Assembly (NCBI GenBank): GCA_014323935.1
Contig: JACOND010000013.1
Span: 1-36,366 of the forward strand
Direction of reading: 5' to 3'
DNA from: Bdellovibrionales bacterium
Lineage (GTDB): Bacteria; Bdellovibrionota; Bdellovibrionia; Bdellovibrionales; UBA1609
Length of the DNA stretch: 36,366 nucleotides
A program made the translations under genes and the position numbers. Below, in pieces: positions 8,396 through 15,890 of the stretch. The stretch's first letter is position 1; every line of letters begins with the position of its first letter. The notes under the pieces are model-generated. The model searched no databases and was not told where the DNA came from. It worked only from the letters and a program-made list of their open reading frames with translations.

Positions 8396-9155
8396 AAGAA
8401 AAGTGAAAATGGAAAACTTTTGGAAAGACATCGATGATAAAAAAAAGAAACTAGATCAAAATCGCCCCTTAGCAAAAAATGCTGTAAAAAGCCTTCGGGA
8501 TAAATTAGCCTTAGAATGGACACATCATTCCAACGCAATAGAAGGAAATACACTGACACTGAGTGAAACTAAGGTGGTTTTAGAAGGTATTACAATAGGT
8601 GGAAAAAGCATCAAAGAGCATTTAGAGGTCATCCATCATAAAAAAGCAATTGATTATCTTGAATCGATTATCTCAAAAAAAGTAGAGTTAAGCGAGCCGG
8701 AAATTAAAAAAATTCATTCTCTTATTTTAAAAAATATAAATCCTGAACATGCAGGTGTTTATAGAACAGAGCGGGTTTTTATAACGGGAGCTAGACATAT
8801 CCCGCCAGCTCCAAAAAAGTTAGAAGTTAAAATGAAACAACTGATGAAATTTTATCAAGAAGATTGGATGAATTTACATCCTGTAGAGCGGTCTGCTTTA
8901 CTTCATATTGAGTTTGTAAAAATTCATCCTTTTATTGATGGGAATGGAAGAACATCCCGTCTTCTTCAAAACTTTGAGTTAATGAAATACGGCTTTCCTC
9001 CGATTATAATAAAAAAAGAACAAAAGCTTGAATATTATGAAGCTTTAGACAAGGCTCACATGACAGACAACACAAAAGATTTTTTTAAAATGTGTAAAGA
9101 ATCTCTAAATCAATCTTTTAATCTCTATTTAGAAATCATAAAAGAAATTGAGTAA
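8388..9155 (+). CDS. fic: Fic-family protein (AMP-transferase) with N-terminal inhibitory motif
   Basis: 255 residues from the ATG at 8388, which overlaps the GIY-YIG stop codon and implies coupled translation. An in-frame ATG at 8352 upstream is inside the previous gene and less likely. The catalytic loop HPFIDGNGRTSR (from residue 180) matches HxFx(D/E)GNGR completely, so AMP or another nucleotide group can be moved to a target hydroxyl. SNAIEGN near the N-terminus matches the S/TxxxE(G/N) inhibitory helix, making it a self-restrained class II Fic protein. The C-terminus is a helical domain. Sitting inside a type I restriction operon, it may act as a back-up toxin if restriction fails; that role is inference. 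Confidence 0.85.
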   Translation: MVKRKVKMENFWKDIDDKKKKLDQNRPLAKNAVKSLRDKLALEWTHHSNAIEGNTLTLSETKVVLEGITIGGKSIKEHLEVIHHKKAIDYLESIISKKVELSEPEIKKIHSLILKNINPEHAGVYRTERVFITGARHIPPAPKKLEVKMKQLMKFYQEDWMNLHPVERSALLHIEFVKIHPFIDGNGRTSRLLQNFELMKYGFPPIIIKKEQKLEYYEALDKAHMTDNTKDFFKMCKESLNQSFNLYLEIIKEIE

Positions 9156-9168
9156 AGAATTAAAAAGC

Positions 9169-9210
9169 ATGAATCAAATCACAAAAAAAGTAACTACCAA
9201 TTACGGATAA
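9169..9210 (+). pseudogene. 14-codon remnant repeating the start of the 7171 gene
   Basis: ATG at 9169 opens MNQITKK and stops at 9210. The DNA around ATGAATCAAATCACAAA is the same as at the start of the gene at 7171 (MNQITNKEY). It therefore looks like the leftover 5' end of a second copy of that gene, lying just before the second GIY-YIG copy. This supports a segmental duplication of the block followed by loss. The remaining bases to 9271 contain the SD for the next gene and nothing else recognisable. Confidence 0.5.
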
Positions 9211-9271
9211 CTTAAGAAAGTATAAAAAGCTTAGAATATAATAAACAATAAATAAACTAAAAGGAGCAAAT

Positions 9272-9526
9272 ATGGCAAAAAAAAGAGATACAGTTACTTA
9301 TAAGTTAAAAAAAGGAAATAAAACTGTTTATATAGGTAAAACGAAGAATCCAGAAAGAAGGGAACAGCAACATCAACGAGAGGGAAAAAGTTTTTCTAAA
9401 TTAATAAAAAGTTCTCGTCGAATGACAGAAGAAGAAGCAAGAAAAAAGGAACAAAGAGATTTACAAGAATACAGGAGGACCCATGACGGAAAAAACCCAA
9501 AATACAATAGAGACAGTGATGGCTAA
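9272..9526 (+). CDS. mini GIY-YIG domain protein, copy 2
   Basis: 84 residues, with the same domain plan as copy 1: VTYKL, TVYIGKT, NPERREQQH, EARKKEQRDL and KNPKYN, plus six extra N-terminal residues (MAKKRD). The motif residues are conserved between the copies while surface positions differ, suggesting both are kept by selection. A good SD (AAGGAG) precedes ATG 9272. Its stop overlaps the next start in the same 8-base arrangement (ATGGCTAA), here linking it to the DUF4209/HEPN-like gene instead of Fic. Its own 115-base upstream gap separates it from the Fic gene. Confidence 0.7.
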   Translation: MAKKRDTVTYKLKKGNKTVYIGKTKNPERREQQHQREGKSFSKLIKSSRRMTEEEARKKEQRDLQEYRRTHDGKNPKYNRDSDG

Positions 9527-11363
9527 AAAAGATTTAAGGAAAAATAGGAAATTTATTATTAATGAATTGTATTCAATTTTAAATGAATTTACAAAGCCAG
9601 AGTTTGACATAGAACAAAATATCCATGAAAAAATTTGTGAGTTTAATAATAAAAAATTTAGGGATAAAAATCTCCCAGTAGATGCCGATTGTTTATATGA
9701 ACAGATAGCTTTTGCTTTTATAGAGACAGGAACTCTTATTTTAGAATGGGGTCAAACTTTTTATAAACCTTTATATGGTAATATAGATTCTATAAATAAA
9801 AAATGGACAACCAGCTATCCAGATATAAATGATATTAATTTTGAAACAATAGATTATTGGGAAAGACGTTCTTCGGAAGTGGATAACCCGATTTTAAAGT
9901 GTCGTTATTCTGGTCTTGTCTGGGATTTTTCTAAAAAAGCAAGAAATATAAAACCAGATATATCAGTGGCTCATAGAGTTATTGATTCCACAATTCAAAT
10001 AGCTAATCTTGGAGGAGATCGTTTTTTTCATAAACTAGAAAGAGCTTTGAGATTAGCTGTTTCCCTTAATGCTAAACAAAAAATTACCTCTATCCGTGAG
10101 GCTATTATTAAAAATGAAGATACTTATTCAGAAGATAATAAACCCGGAACATGGGGATACGCTTATGATTTACTCATAGGAGATAAAAAATTACCTGCTA
10201 AAGTTCAATTAAAAAAAGAACAAGAGGATAAAATTATAGATGAGCTTGAAAGAAAACTAAAGATTTTTTCTGATAAAAAATCAAACACTTTTAATCCTCA
10301 TTCTGTCGAGTATGTTGTAGAAAAACTAGTTCCTTATTATAAAGATAAACAAGACAGGAAAAATATAGAAAGAGTTTTAATTATATATAGGGATTCTTTT
10401 TTATATGGAATTAAAAATAATCTTGTGATGGTCGGAAGTCGTTGGCTAGAAAAAATTAGAAAAGTTTTATTTCAATATGGTTTTTCTGAAGAGGCGAAAC
10501 AGTTAGAACCATATATTCGCTCTCTTCAACAAGAAGACTTAACTAATCTTAAAAAGATTGAAACTTCTTTCAAAGTCCCACAAAAAGAAATTGATAACTA
10601 TATCTCTGAACTCGATAAAAGAGATCTCTTTCAAGGATTAAATTACATTGCCTTAAGTTATATTCCTAATAAAAAATCAGCTCAAGATACTGTTCTTAAA
10701 ACAGCCAAAGAATATCCACTACATAAAATGGTTGCTACGTCTATTATGGATTATACTGGAAGAGAAGTTGATACGGTTGATTCTTTAGATAAAGATTTAG
10801 AGGGACATACTGTTCTTGAAATGTCTCGATTAATGTACATCTATGTTTCTTTGATTGGCTTAGGATTAAACCACCTTAAGGAAAATAAATCCTTAAATGC
10901 AAATTCAATGGCAGAACATCTTTTTAAGTCACAAGTATTTCCAAAGGAAAGACATGCAATAATAAAAGAAGGTCTCACAGCCTATTTTAATAAAAATTAT
11001 ATTGTAAGTTGCTCTGTTTTAATTCATCAGATTGAATCAGCAATAAGAGGTTTAATTGTTTCTGGTGGAGGGGCAATTTATCAACCTTCTTCAAACTTTA
11101 AAGATAAAGGTTTCAAATTAAGACCTTTAGGCTCTTTATTAGAGGATAAAGTTTTTAAGAAAGTTTTTGAAAAATTGGATAGCAATATACCATTTTTTTT
11201 AAAAACTCTTTTAGTAGATCAACGATCTCTCAACATTAGAAACTCTATCTGCCACGGTCATTTTTCAGCTCATTTTTTAAATGAAGTGATTGCCACTCAT
11301 ATTATTCATATATTACTTATTTTGTCTTTTATAAGGAAAACTACACATTCATCTAATAAATAA
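9519..11363 (+). CDS. DUF4209 / HEPN-like domain protein, putative RNase effector
   Basis: 614 residues from ATG 9519, which overlaps the GIY-YIG stop. The large N-terminal two-thirds is helical and of unknown function. The C-terminal region (about 480-614) matches the DUF4209 type: a helical bundle with FNKNYIVSCSVLIHQIESAIRGL and then LNIRNSICHGHF. The RN...H (R574, H579) fits the Rx4H motif of HEPN ribonucleases, which cut RNA in toxin-antitoxin, CRISPR and anti-phage systems. There is no membrane segment. Being placed between the two hsdS genes and coupled to a mini GIY-YIG protein suggests an anti-phage effector. The family name is moderately secure; the RNase activity is inference. Confidence 0.6.
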   Translation: MAKKDLRKNRKFIINELYSILNEFTKPEFDIEQNIHEKICEFNNKKFRDKNLPVDADCLYEQIAFAFIETGTLILEWGQTFYKPLYGNIDSINKKWTTSYPDINDINFETIDYWERRSSEVDNPILKCRYSGLVWDFSKKARNIKPDISVAHRVIDSTIQIANLGGDRFFHKLERALRLAVSLNAKQKITSIREAIIKNEDTYSEDNKPGTWGYAYDLLIGDKKLPAKVQLKKEQEDKIIDELERKLKIFSDKKSNTFNPHSVEYVVEKLVPYYKDKQDRKNIERVLIIYRDSFLYGIKNNLVMVGSRWLEKIRKVLFQYGFSEEAKQLEPYIRSLQQEDLTNLKKIETSFKVPQKEIDNYISELDKRDLFQGLNYIALSYIPNKKSAQDTVLKTAKEYPLHKMVATSIMDYTGREVDTVDSLDKDLEGHTVLEMSRLMYIYVSLIGLGLNHLKENKSLNANSMAEHLFKSQVFPKERHAIIKEGLTAYFNKNYIVSCSVLIHQIESAIRGLIVSGGGAIYQPSSNFKDKGFKLRPLGSLLEDKVFKKVFEKLDSNIPFFLKTLLVDQRSLNIRNSICHGHFSAHFLNEVIATHIIHILLILSFIRKTTHSSNK

Positions 11364-11479
11364 ATTGAAAGAAACTTCTTAAATGAATAAAAAGGGCAGA
11401 CAACATTTTAAGGGGCAATCACTATAAAGAAGTGAAAGAAAAATCAAGAAAATGGTTTATGGTAAAATAGGAATTATTT

Positions 11480-12061
11480 ATGAGAGATAAAAGTTTATTT
11501 TTACAAAAAAGAAGAATATCAAAGCATCTTATTTGGAAAAAAGTAAAGTTAGGAGATATTGTTTTTATACAAAAAGGACAGCAATTGAATAGATCAACTT
11601 TAAAGGAATCTGGAGAATACTATGTACAAAATGGGGGTGTTGATCCTTCTGGATATACTGATAAGTGGAATACAAAAGAAAATACAATTACAATTAGTGA
11701 AGGTGGAAATTCTTGTGGATTTGTGAAGCTTAATAAACAAAAGTTTTGGTCTGGTGGTCATTGTTATACTTTGATTAATATTGATGATAAAATAGAACGA
11801 AATTTTTTATATTATTATTTAAAAAATAATGAACAGAAAATTATGCGTTTGCGTGTAGGGTCTGGAATTCCAAATATTCAGAAAAAAGATATTGAGGGAT
11901 TTTTAATTATCTATCCTGATTTGAAAATACAGAAAGAGATTTCTGATGTTCTTAAATATAAAGAAAAAGAAATGGAAACTCTACAACAGCTTTCTGAAAA
12001 GTATGAAGAACAAAAAAAAGGACTGATGCAACAACTTTTAATAGAAAAAAAAAGACTATAA
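11480..12061 (+). CDS. hsdS: type I restriction-modification specificity subunit, second half-size copy
   Basis: 193 residues with one target-recognition domain: WKKVKLGDIVFIQKGQQLNRS, then SEGGNSCGFV, the SGGHCYTL strand and RVGSGIPNIQKKDIEGFLI. A single conserved helix follows (KYKEKEMETLQQLSEKYEEQKKG). The recognition domain differs from that of the first hsdS at 5071, so the DNA half-site should differ too. AGGA lies about 8 bases before ATG 11480. The gene ends 15 bases before the coiled-coil membrane gene. It can be a partner or a rival of the first half-subunit on the same HsdM. The gap 11364-11479 shows no gene. Confidence 0.85.
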   Translation: MRDKSLFLQKRRISKHLIWKKVKLGDIVFIQKGQQLNRSTLKESGEYYVQNGGVDPSGYTDKWNTKENTITISEGGNSCGFVKLNKQKFWSGGHCYTLINIDDKIERNFLYYYLKNNEQKIMRLRVGSGIPNIQKKDIEGFLIIYPDLKIQKEISDVLKYKEKEMETLQQLSEKYEEQKKGLMQQLLIEKKRL

Positions 12062-12076
12062 AAAAGGAGATAGCCA

Positions 12077-12964
12077 ATGAATAAGCCCATTAACAAAATG
12101 ACTAAAAAAGATTTATTGAATTTATTTGAAGAAATAGAAAATAAATATAATCAATTAATAGATAAAACTTCTGAAGTGGAAAAGAAAAACCAAGAAATTG
12201 AGAATTTATTTTCCGAAATAAGAAAGCAAAAAATTGATTCAAATTATTTGATTTCTGAGATCAATAAAAGAAAGCAAGAATTTGAGAAATTATATTCTGA
12301 AATAAGCAATCAAAAAGAGACCTCAGATGAGTTTTTTTCTGAGATCAATAAAAGAAAGCAAGAATTTGAGAAATTATATTCTGAAAAACAAGAAACTCTT
12401 AAAAACCTTGAAGAAAATATCATTCAAAAGAATAAAAAATTAGAAGAGTTAATAAAAAAGACTGAATCACTTTTGCCAGGAGCGACTGCAGTGGGTTTAG
12501 CTTCAAGTTATATTCAAGGGAAAAAAGAAAAGACTACACTACTTTATTGGTTGGGATTTATTCTTTCACTTGGGGGTTTATTTGTGATGTATTTTAAGGT
12601 CTTATTTAATAACCTTGATAATTTAACTTTAATGAATTTATTGAATCGAACAATTTTAGGCTTACCGCTTGTTTGGATTGCTTGGTATTGCCAAAAATCT
12701 ATCTCACAAACCACTCGTCTTAAAGAAGAGTATCAGCATAAAGAAAGATTAATGAGAGCTTTTGTGGGTTTTTCAAAAGAAGTTGATAAATTAACTGAAA
12801 TTAATACTGATGAAAATATATCTCTGAAAAGAGATCTTATATCCGTTACTATAAAGGCTATACAAAGAAACCCAGCTGATACATTAGGTTCTCCTAAAAC
12901 TCTTAGAGAACCTTGGAAAAGTGTAGTTCCATCTAAAAAGAGGATGAAGAGGGTAAATAATTGA
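12077..12964 (+). CDS. coiled-coil membrane protein of unknown function in the restriction locus
   Basis: 295 residues with a good SD (AAGGAG). Residues 1-135 are a coiled coil with an exact internal repeat: SEINKRKQEFEKLYSE occurs twice, about 28 residues apart, and the DNA copies are nearly identical. LLPGATAVGLASSY follows, then two hydrophobic segments (about 154-178 and 190-212) predicted to cross the inner membrane, and a cytosolic tail. The LLPGAT...GLA element is, to my recollection, found in uncharacterised proteins beside restriction genes; this is not certain. A 41-codon fragment of the same gene lies at 22005-22130 beyond the CRISPR locus, showing the locus was duplicated around it. 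Confidence 0.65.
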   Translation: MNKPINKMTKKDLLNLFEEIENKYNQLIDKTSEVEKKNQEIENLFSEIRKQKIDSNYLISEINKRKQEFEKLYSEISNQKETSDEFFSEINKRKQEFEKLYSEKQETLKNLEENIIQKNKKLEELIKKTESLLPGATAVGLASSYIQGKKEKTTLLYWLGFILSLGGLFVMYFKVLFNNLDNLTLMNLLNRTILGLPLVWIAWYCQKSISQTTRLKEEYQHKERLMRAFVGFSKEVDKLTEINTDENISLKRDLISVTIKAIQRNPADTLGSPKTLREPWKSVVPSKKRMKRVNN

Positions 12965-13007
12965 AAAACTACTTATTTATATGTAGTTTATTAAAAATGG
13001 TAATGTG

Positions 13008-13305
13008 TAGAAATGAAAAAAAATTCTTCTGTTAAAATAGAGGTAAGTCTCCCTTTTTTAGATTGAATCTAAAACTTATATATAAAAACAAGTTATTACA
13101 GATAGATACATTCAAAGGATTGCTAGCCATTCGGTAAAAATTTTAAAAGGCTGGAGTTTTTGAAATTAAAAGGTCTTATTCAAGTGGATTGAGAGTTTAT
13201 TTTGGAAAAGATGGAAATAAAATAATCCTTTTATTGATATGAGATAGAGAAACACAAAAAAGGGATATTAAAAAAGCAAAGGAATACTGAAGGTATTATA
13301 GTTAA
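13008..13305 (+). pseudogene. decayed RelE/HigB-type toxin gene
   Basis: The sequence aligns with the intact toxin at 22210-22527 (shared SSGLRVYFGKD and KKRDIKKAKEY segments) but has internal deletions, frame changes and stops. The codon before the conserved end (EYW) has become TGA. The gene therefore gives no toxin. Confidence 0.75.
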
Positions 13306-13582
13306 TAGACGTAAAAGCTATGACAAAGTTTTAGCTCAAAAATTTAAAAACTCTAAATATGCTTGTTTGTATTTAATTAATATTCCTAAAAAAGAAAAAT
13401 TGAACGTGGAAGATGCCCTTTGTGAAACAGTCAAAGCTATGAATCTTAAAAGTTTTTCTAATTTTGTAGAGAAAAAACAAAAATGGAATATGGATAAAGC
13501 TTCAAATCATATAAAAAATGTTTTTAAGTTAAAAGTAAAGTTATCTTTTGAATTACAAAAATCGGGAGGTAGAGTTGCTTAA
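13298..13582 (+). pseudogene. decayed antitoxin gene (HigA-like), start lost and DNA-binding helix deleted
   Basis: The frame is open and matches the intact antitoxin at 22520-22837 along its whole length, but with two lesions. The start ATG is ATA at 13298, and 33 bases are missing in frame. The loss removes KSGLSIQAVSD, the likely recognition helix of the HTH. An internal ATG at 13367 could start a 71-residue C-terminal fragment. This fragment lacks DNA binding but might still bind toxin; whether it is made is unknown. Confidence 0.75.
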
Positions 13583-13732
13583 CTATGAAAGTTTTTTTAA
13601 AAAAATACATTGATAAATGAAATCCAAATAATCCTGAAAAAATCGACTAAAAAATAGAAACTGATTAAAAATGATACTCTCTTATAAACACACTCCTAAA
13701 AAGAAGGTTAAGAAGAAAGAGAAAAAGAAGTT

Positions 13733-14136
13733 TTAATCCAAGACTTCTAAAGGGATTCTCCACCATATTTGCCAGCTCATTGAAGGGCTTATTGAGAGTC
13801 TTACATTATTAGAATTGACCTGATAAAATGATTTTCCTTTTTTTTCCCATTCTTTTGAAGGTTTCAAAAGGCTTGGTTCAATTTCATAAATTAGGTAATC
13901 AAAGTTTTTCTAGTAGGAACTGAAATTATAACCGTCTCAACTTCAGATAAGAATTTGTTTATTTCAGAAAAATCTTATTTAAACCTAGTAAGCCCCTGAT
14001 ATTGTGAGAGTATCTTTGTTTATTGTGCCTGACTTGATTTTTGTATATAAGAGCCATTTACTTTTATATCTGAATGGTTATTATGCCCGCCTAAAACTTC
14101 ACCGCCTATTGCTCTGAATATGCTCCAAACATTCAC
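13733..14136 (-). pseudogene. decayed gene downstream of the DNA methyltransferase, probable partner endonuclease
   Basis: On the minus strand a GTG at 14136 overlaps the methyltransferase stop and opens VNVWSIFRAIGGEVLGGHNN. Two in-frame stops follow, then a coding-like stretch (FLSEVETVIISVPTRKT), one frameshift, and the end WEKKGKSFYQVNSNNVRLSI...WQIWWRIPLEVLD with a stop at 13733. The coupling to a type II methylase suggests the remnant of its restriction enzyme, shortened to about 134 codons, but no endonuclease family is recognised. An alternative is another methylase-linked gene. Confidence 0.5.
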
Positions 14137-15053
14137 CCTTGCACTTTAAAGCAGGAAATAGCTTGTGGTACTCTTTCAATAGAGATTGTATTCTTTATCT
14201 TCTTTAGAAAGTCTGAATCTTTGAGCCATTTCTTAGCTCCCATGATGTATTCTTCATTGATGTCCGTTGAAACAAACTTGACTCCCATAGCCTTAGCTAT
14301 CATACACTCTGAGCCTGAGCCACAAAAAGGAATATAAATCCTATTATTCTTTCCATTTATTTTTGAACTAATAAGGATTTTTGTTAATTCAAAAGGCTTT
14401 TGAGTTGGATGTTTTATTGAACTTCTTTCAACATTTCCTTTACCACCTGCTAGGGCTGAGACTTTTATTACATCCCTAGGCAAAGTACCGTTTTTATGTC
14501 CTTTATAAATTGTCTCTTTATTTCCGAATCTCCCTTGAGTATTTTTTCTTTTCTTTCCTATTTGTTTTTTATAATCCTCTCCATAAGGCACTCTGATTTG
14601 ATCTATCTCCAAGTCGGGTCTTTTCCCATTCCATAAACAGAGTATACTTTCGTGACTCCTTTGCCAAAACTTAGAAGTCGGACAAGTTTTATTTGTGTAA
14701 TGCCATACTAACCATTTTTGTTTTTGTATCGGGAAATTTACAGCTATATGACTAAGGATTTCAGGAAACCCATAAATATAAATAATCCCATTCTCTGTAA
14801 GTTTATCAAGTGATAAATTGATCCATTCCTTAGACCATTCAATATATTTTTTTAAAGACATGTTGTCTTTATTATTGCCAAAATCTTTGCCTATATTGTA
14901 AGGCGGATCTGCTATGATTAAATTAAATTTTTCTTCTGTGTTTTTTAAAAAAGAAACACAATCTTTTAAGAGAATTTGAGATTTTATTTCTTCTTTAAAA
15001 TAAAATCTTCTCTTATTGATTTTTTTCTTATGAAGATCAAAATCAAGTTGCAT
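14133..15053 (-). CDS. type II beta-class DNA amino-methyltransferase, probably orphan
   Basis: 306 residues. The catalytic motif DPPYN lies at about residues 50-54, followed by the central target-recognition region and then HPTQKP and the SAM-binding FCGSGS near the C-terminus. This order (motif IV before motif I) defines the beta class, which methylates N6 of adenine or N4 of cytosine. All motifs are intact. A GATAAT about 6 bases before the ATG at 15053 and the lack of an SD suggest a leaderless message. It is divergent from cas9 and separated from it by a transposase remnant. The downstream gene, probably the endonuclease, is dead, so this enzyme likely acts alone, in anti-restriction or in regulation. 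Confidence 0.9.
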   Translation of the reverse strand: MQLDFDLHKKKINKRRFYFKEEIKSQILLKDCVSFLKNTEEKFNLIIADPPYNIGKDFGNNKDNMSLKKYIEWSKEWINLSLDKLTENGIIYIYGFPEILSHIAVNFPIQKQKWLVWHYTNKTCPTSKFWQRSHESILCLWNGKRPDLEIDQIRVPYGEDYKKQIGKKRKNTQGRFGNKETIYKGHKNGTLPRDVIKVSALAGGKGNVERSSIKHPTQKPFELTKILISSKINGKNNRIYIPFCGSGSECMIAKAMGVKFVSTDINEEYIMGAKKWLKDSDFLKKIKNTISIERVPQAISCFKVQG

Positions 15054-15114
15054 AAAAAAATTATCAATTGTTTTTCTCTTACAATCAATAACTATACTGG
15101 GACTTAACTATCAC

Positions 15115-15345
15115 TTTATAAATCTTGATAAGTTAGCCTTTTTCCCGTGCCACCCTGTGCTAAAGACCGACTCTGTCAATATCAAAGTTCCCTTTATCTA
15201 GCCTGAAAGAAAACTCGTCTATGTATCTGTGTAAGTGTTTCTTTGATCAGTGATGATAGACTGTTAACCTCATCTGTTTACAGTTGAGCCTATATTGACT
15301 GTCTTGTAGGGCTATTGACAATAAAAAGTTTGAGTTGTTTATCAT
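15115..15345 (-). mobile_element. remnant of an IS1595-family transposase (C-terminus)
   Basis: Reading the minus strand gives TVYHH, a stop, then SKKHLHRYIDEFSFRLDKG and NFDIDRVGL before another stop. This closely follows the IS1595 (ISXO2-like) transposase C-terminus, with its YHH...KHL.RY.DEF.FR.N pattern. Frames break on both sides, and no terminal inverted repeats are evident. It is a dead relic between the methyltransferase and the tracrRNA. Confidence 0.65.
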
Positions 15346-15582
15346 ACTTAATCCCTTGAACTATAATGAAAGGATTTAGATAGAAGTCTTCCAGTTGAAA
15401 GCAAAGAGGGGAAGAGAATCTTTTTTTCTCTACAGGAGAAGACATTAATGTTGAAATACAAAGTTATTAAGAAGCAAACTTTGTTAAACTGAGTTCTATA
15501 AAAATTTTAATGGTATGTATAAATACAGTTCATTCTATTAAGCTATTAGTACTCAGATATAAAAAGTTTTAATAAAAAATAA
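15346..15582. other. intergenic stretch without recognisable genes
   Basis: The sequence between the transposase remnant and the tracrRNA terminator has no supported gene. A 14-codon frame after an AGGAG near 15443 is too short to call. Confidence 0.5.
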
Positions 15583-15698
15583 TAAAACAAAAACTCGGTT
15601 TTTCAACCGAGCTTTTGACACAGACATAAGCCTAGAATGGTGCGGATATTCCACTTATTATTGAGAGAGATACCGCAATTTCCTAAGTAATAATACTT
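15583..15698 (-). ncRNA. tracrRNA of the type II-C CRISPR system
   Basis: Read on the minus strand, the RNA begins near 15698. It contains a 15-base perfect anti-repeat (15674-15688 on plus; ACTTAGGAAATTGCG on minus), an unpaired bulge of about 10 bases, and a second imperfect pairing block (15654-15663, CAATAATAAG) to the repeat's 5' end. A short nexus-like hairpin follows (GUGGA-AUA-UCCGC, 15642-15654), then a single-stranded part and a terminator hairpin (15594-15611). It pairs with crRNAs so that RNase III can process them, and it anchors the guide in Cas9. It is divergent from cas9. The length of about 110 nt is typical. Confidence 0.85.
15594..15611 (-). terminator. intrinsic terminator of tracrRNA
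   Basis: CTCGGTT and AACCGAG (7 bp) enclose a GAAA loop on the minus strand and are followed by TTTTTGTTTT. It is the strongest simple terminator in the window and fixes the tracrRNA 3' end. Confidence 0.85.
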
Positions 15699-15704
15699 TT
15701 TCTT

Positions 15705-15732
15705 ATTATAAAAATAAAGAAGTAAATGTCAA
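15705..15732 (-). promoter_or_regulatory. sigma-70 promoter of tracrRNA
   Basis: On the minus strand a perfect TTGACA (15727-15732) is followed by 16 bases and a perfect TATAAT (15705-15710). The predicted start is about 15698, just before the anti-repeat. It is fully consensus, implying strong constitutive expression. Confidence 0.85.
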
Positions 15733-15876
15733 TCTTTTTTTTAAATTTTTTTACTAAATTTTAATTTAAAATCTATATTTATACTCAACAGGATATCGTC
15801 CAGAAAAAATTAGTATTTATTATTAAAAAAAAAGCTTTCTTTTTTAAGAAAATTTTAGTATATTTAAGAACAGTAA

Positions 15877-15882
15877 TAAAAT
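15877..15882 (+). promoter_or_regulatory. -10 box 8 bases before cas9 (leaderless start)
   Basis: TAAAAT ends 8 bases before the cas9 ATG and no SD is present. This is the same layout as at the STAS, caspase-like and HMG-CoA lyase genes, arguing for a leaderless cas9 mRNA. No clear -35 is seen. Confidence 0.45.
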
Positions 15883-15890
15883 AGTATAGT

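Larger units (their letters stand above)
12958..13650. repeat. left copy of a direct repeat flanking the CRISPR island
   Basis: This stretch matches 22162-22895 in order and orientation, with scattered substitutions and small deletions. Both copies share the run AAACTACTTATTTATATG, the toxin-antitoxin genes and the trailing AAATGAAATCCAAATAAT. A further matching block, the start of the coiled-coil gene, is at 12062-12186 and 21991-22110. The left copy carries only dead genes. Confidence 0.8.

Noticed and set aside
15674..15760. Plus-strand tracrRNA and plus-strand crRNA orientation
   Set aside because: The plus strand after the anti-repeat has no hairpins or terminator and no promoter before it. 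The minus strand has a consensus promoter, nexus, terminator and the Campylobacter-like repeat polarity.
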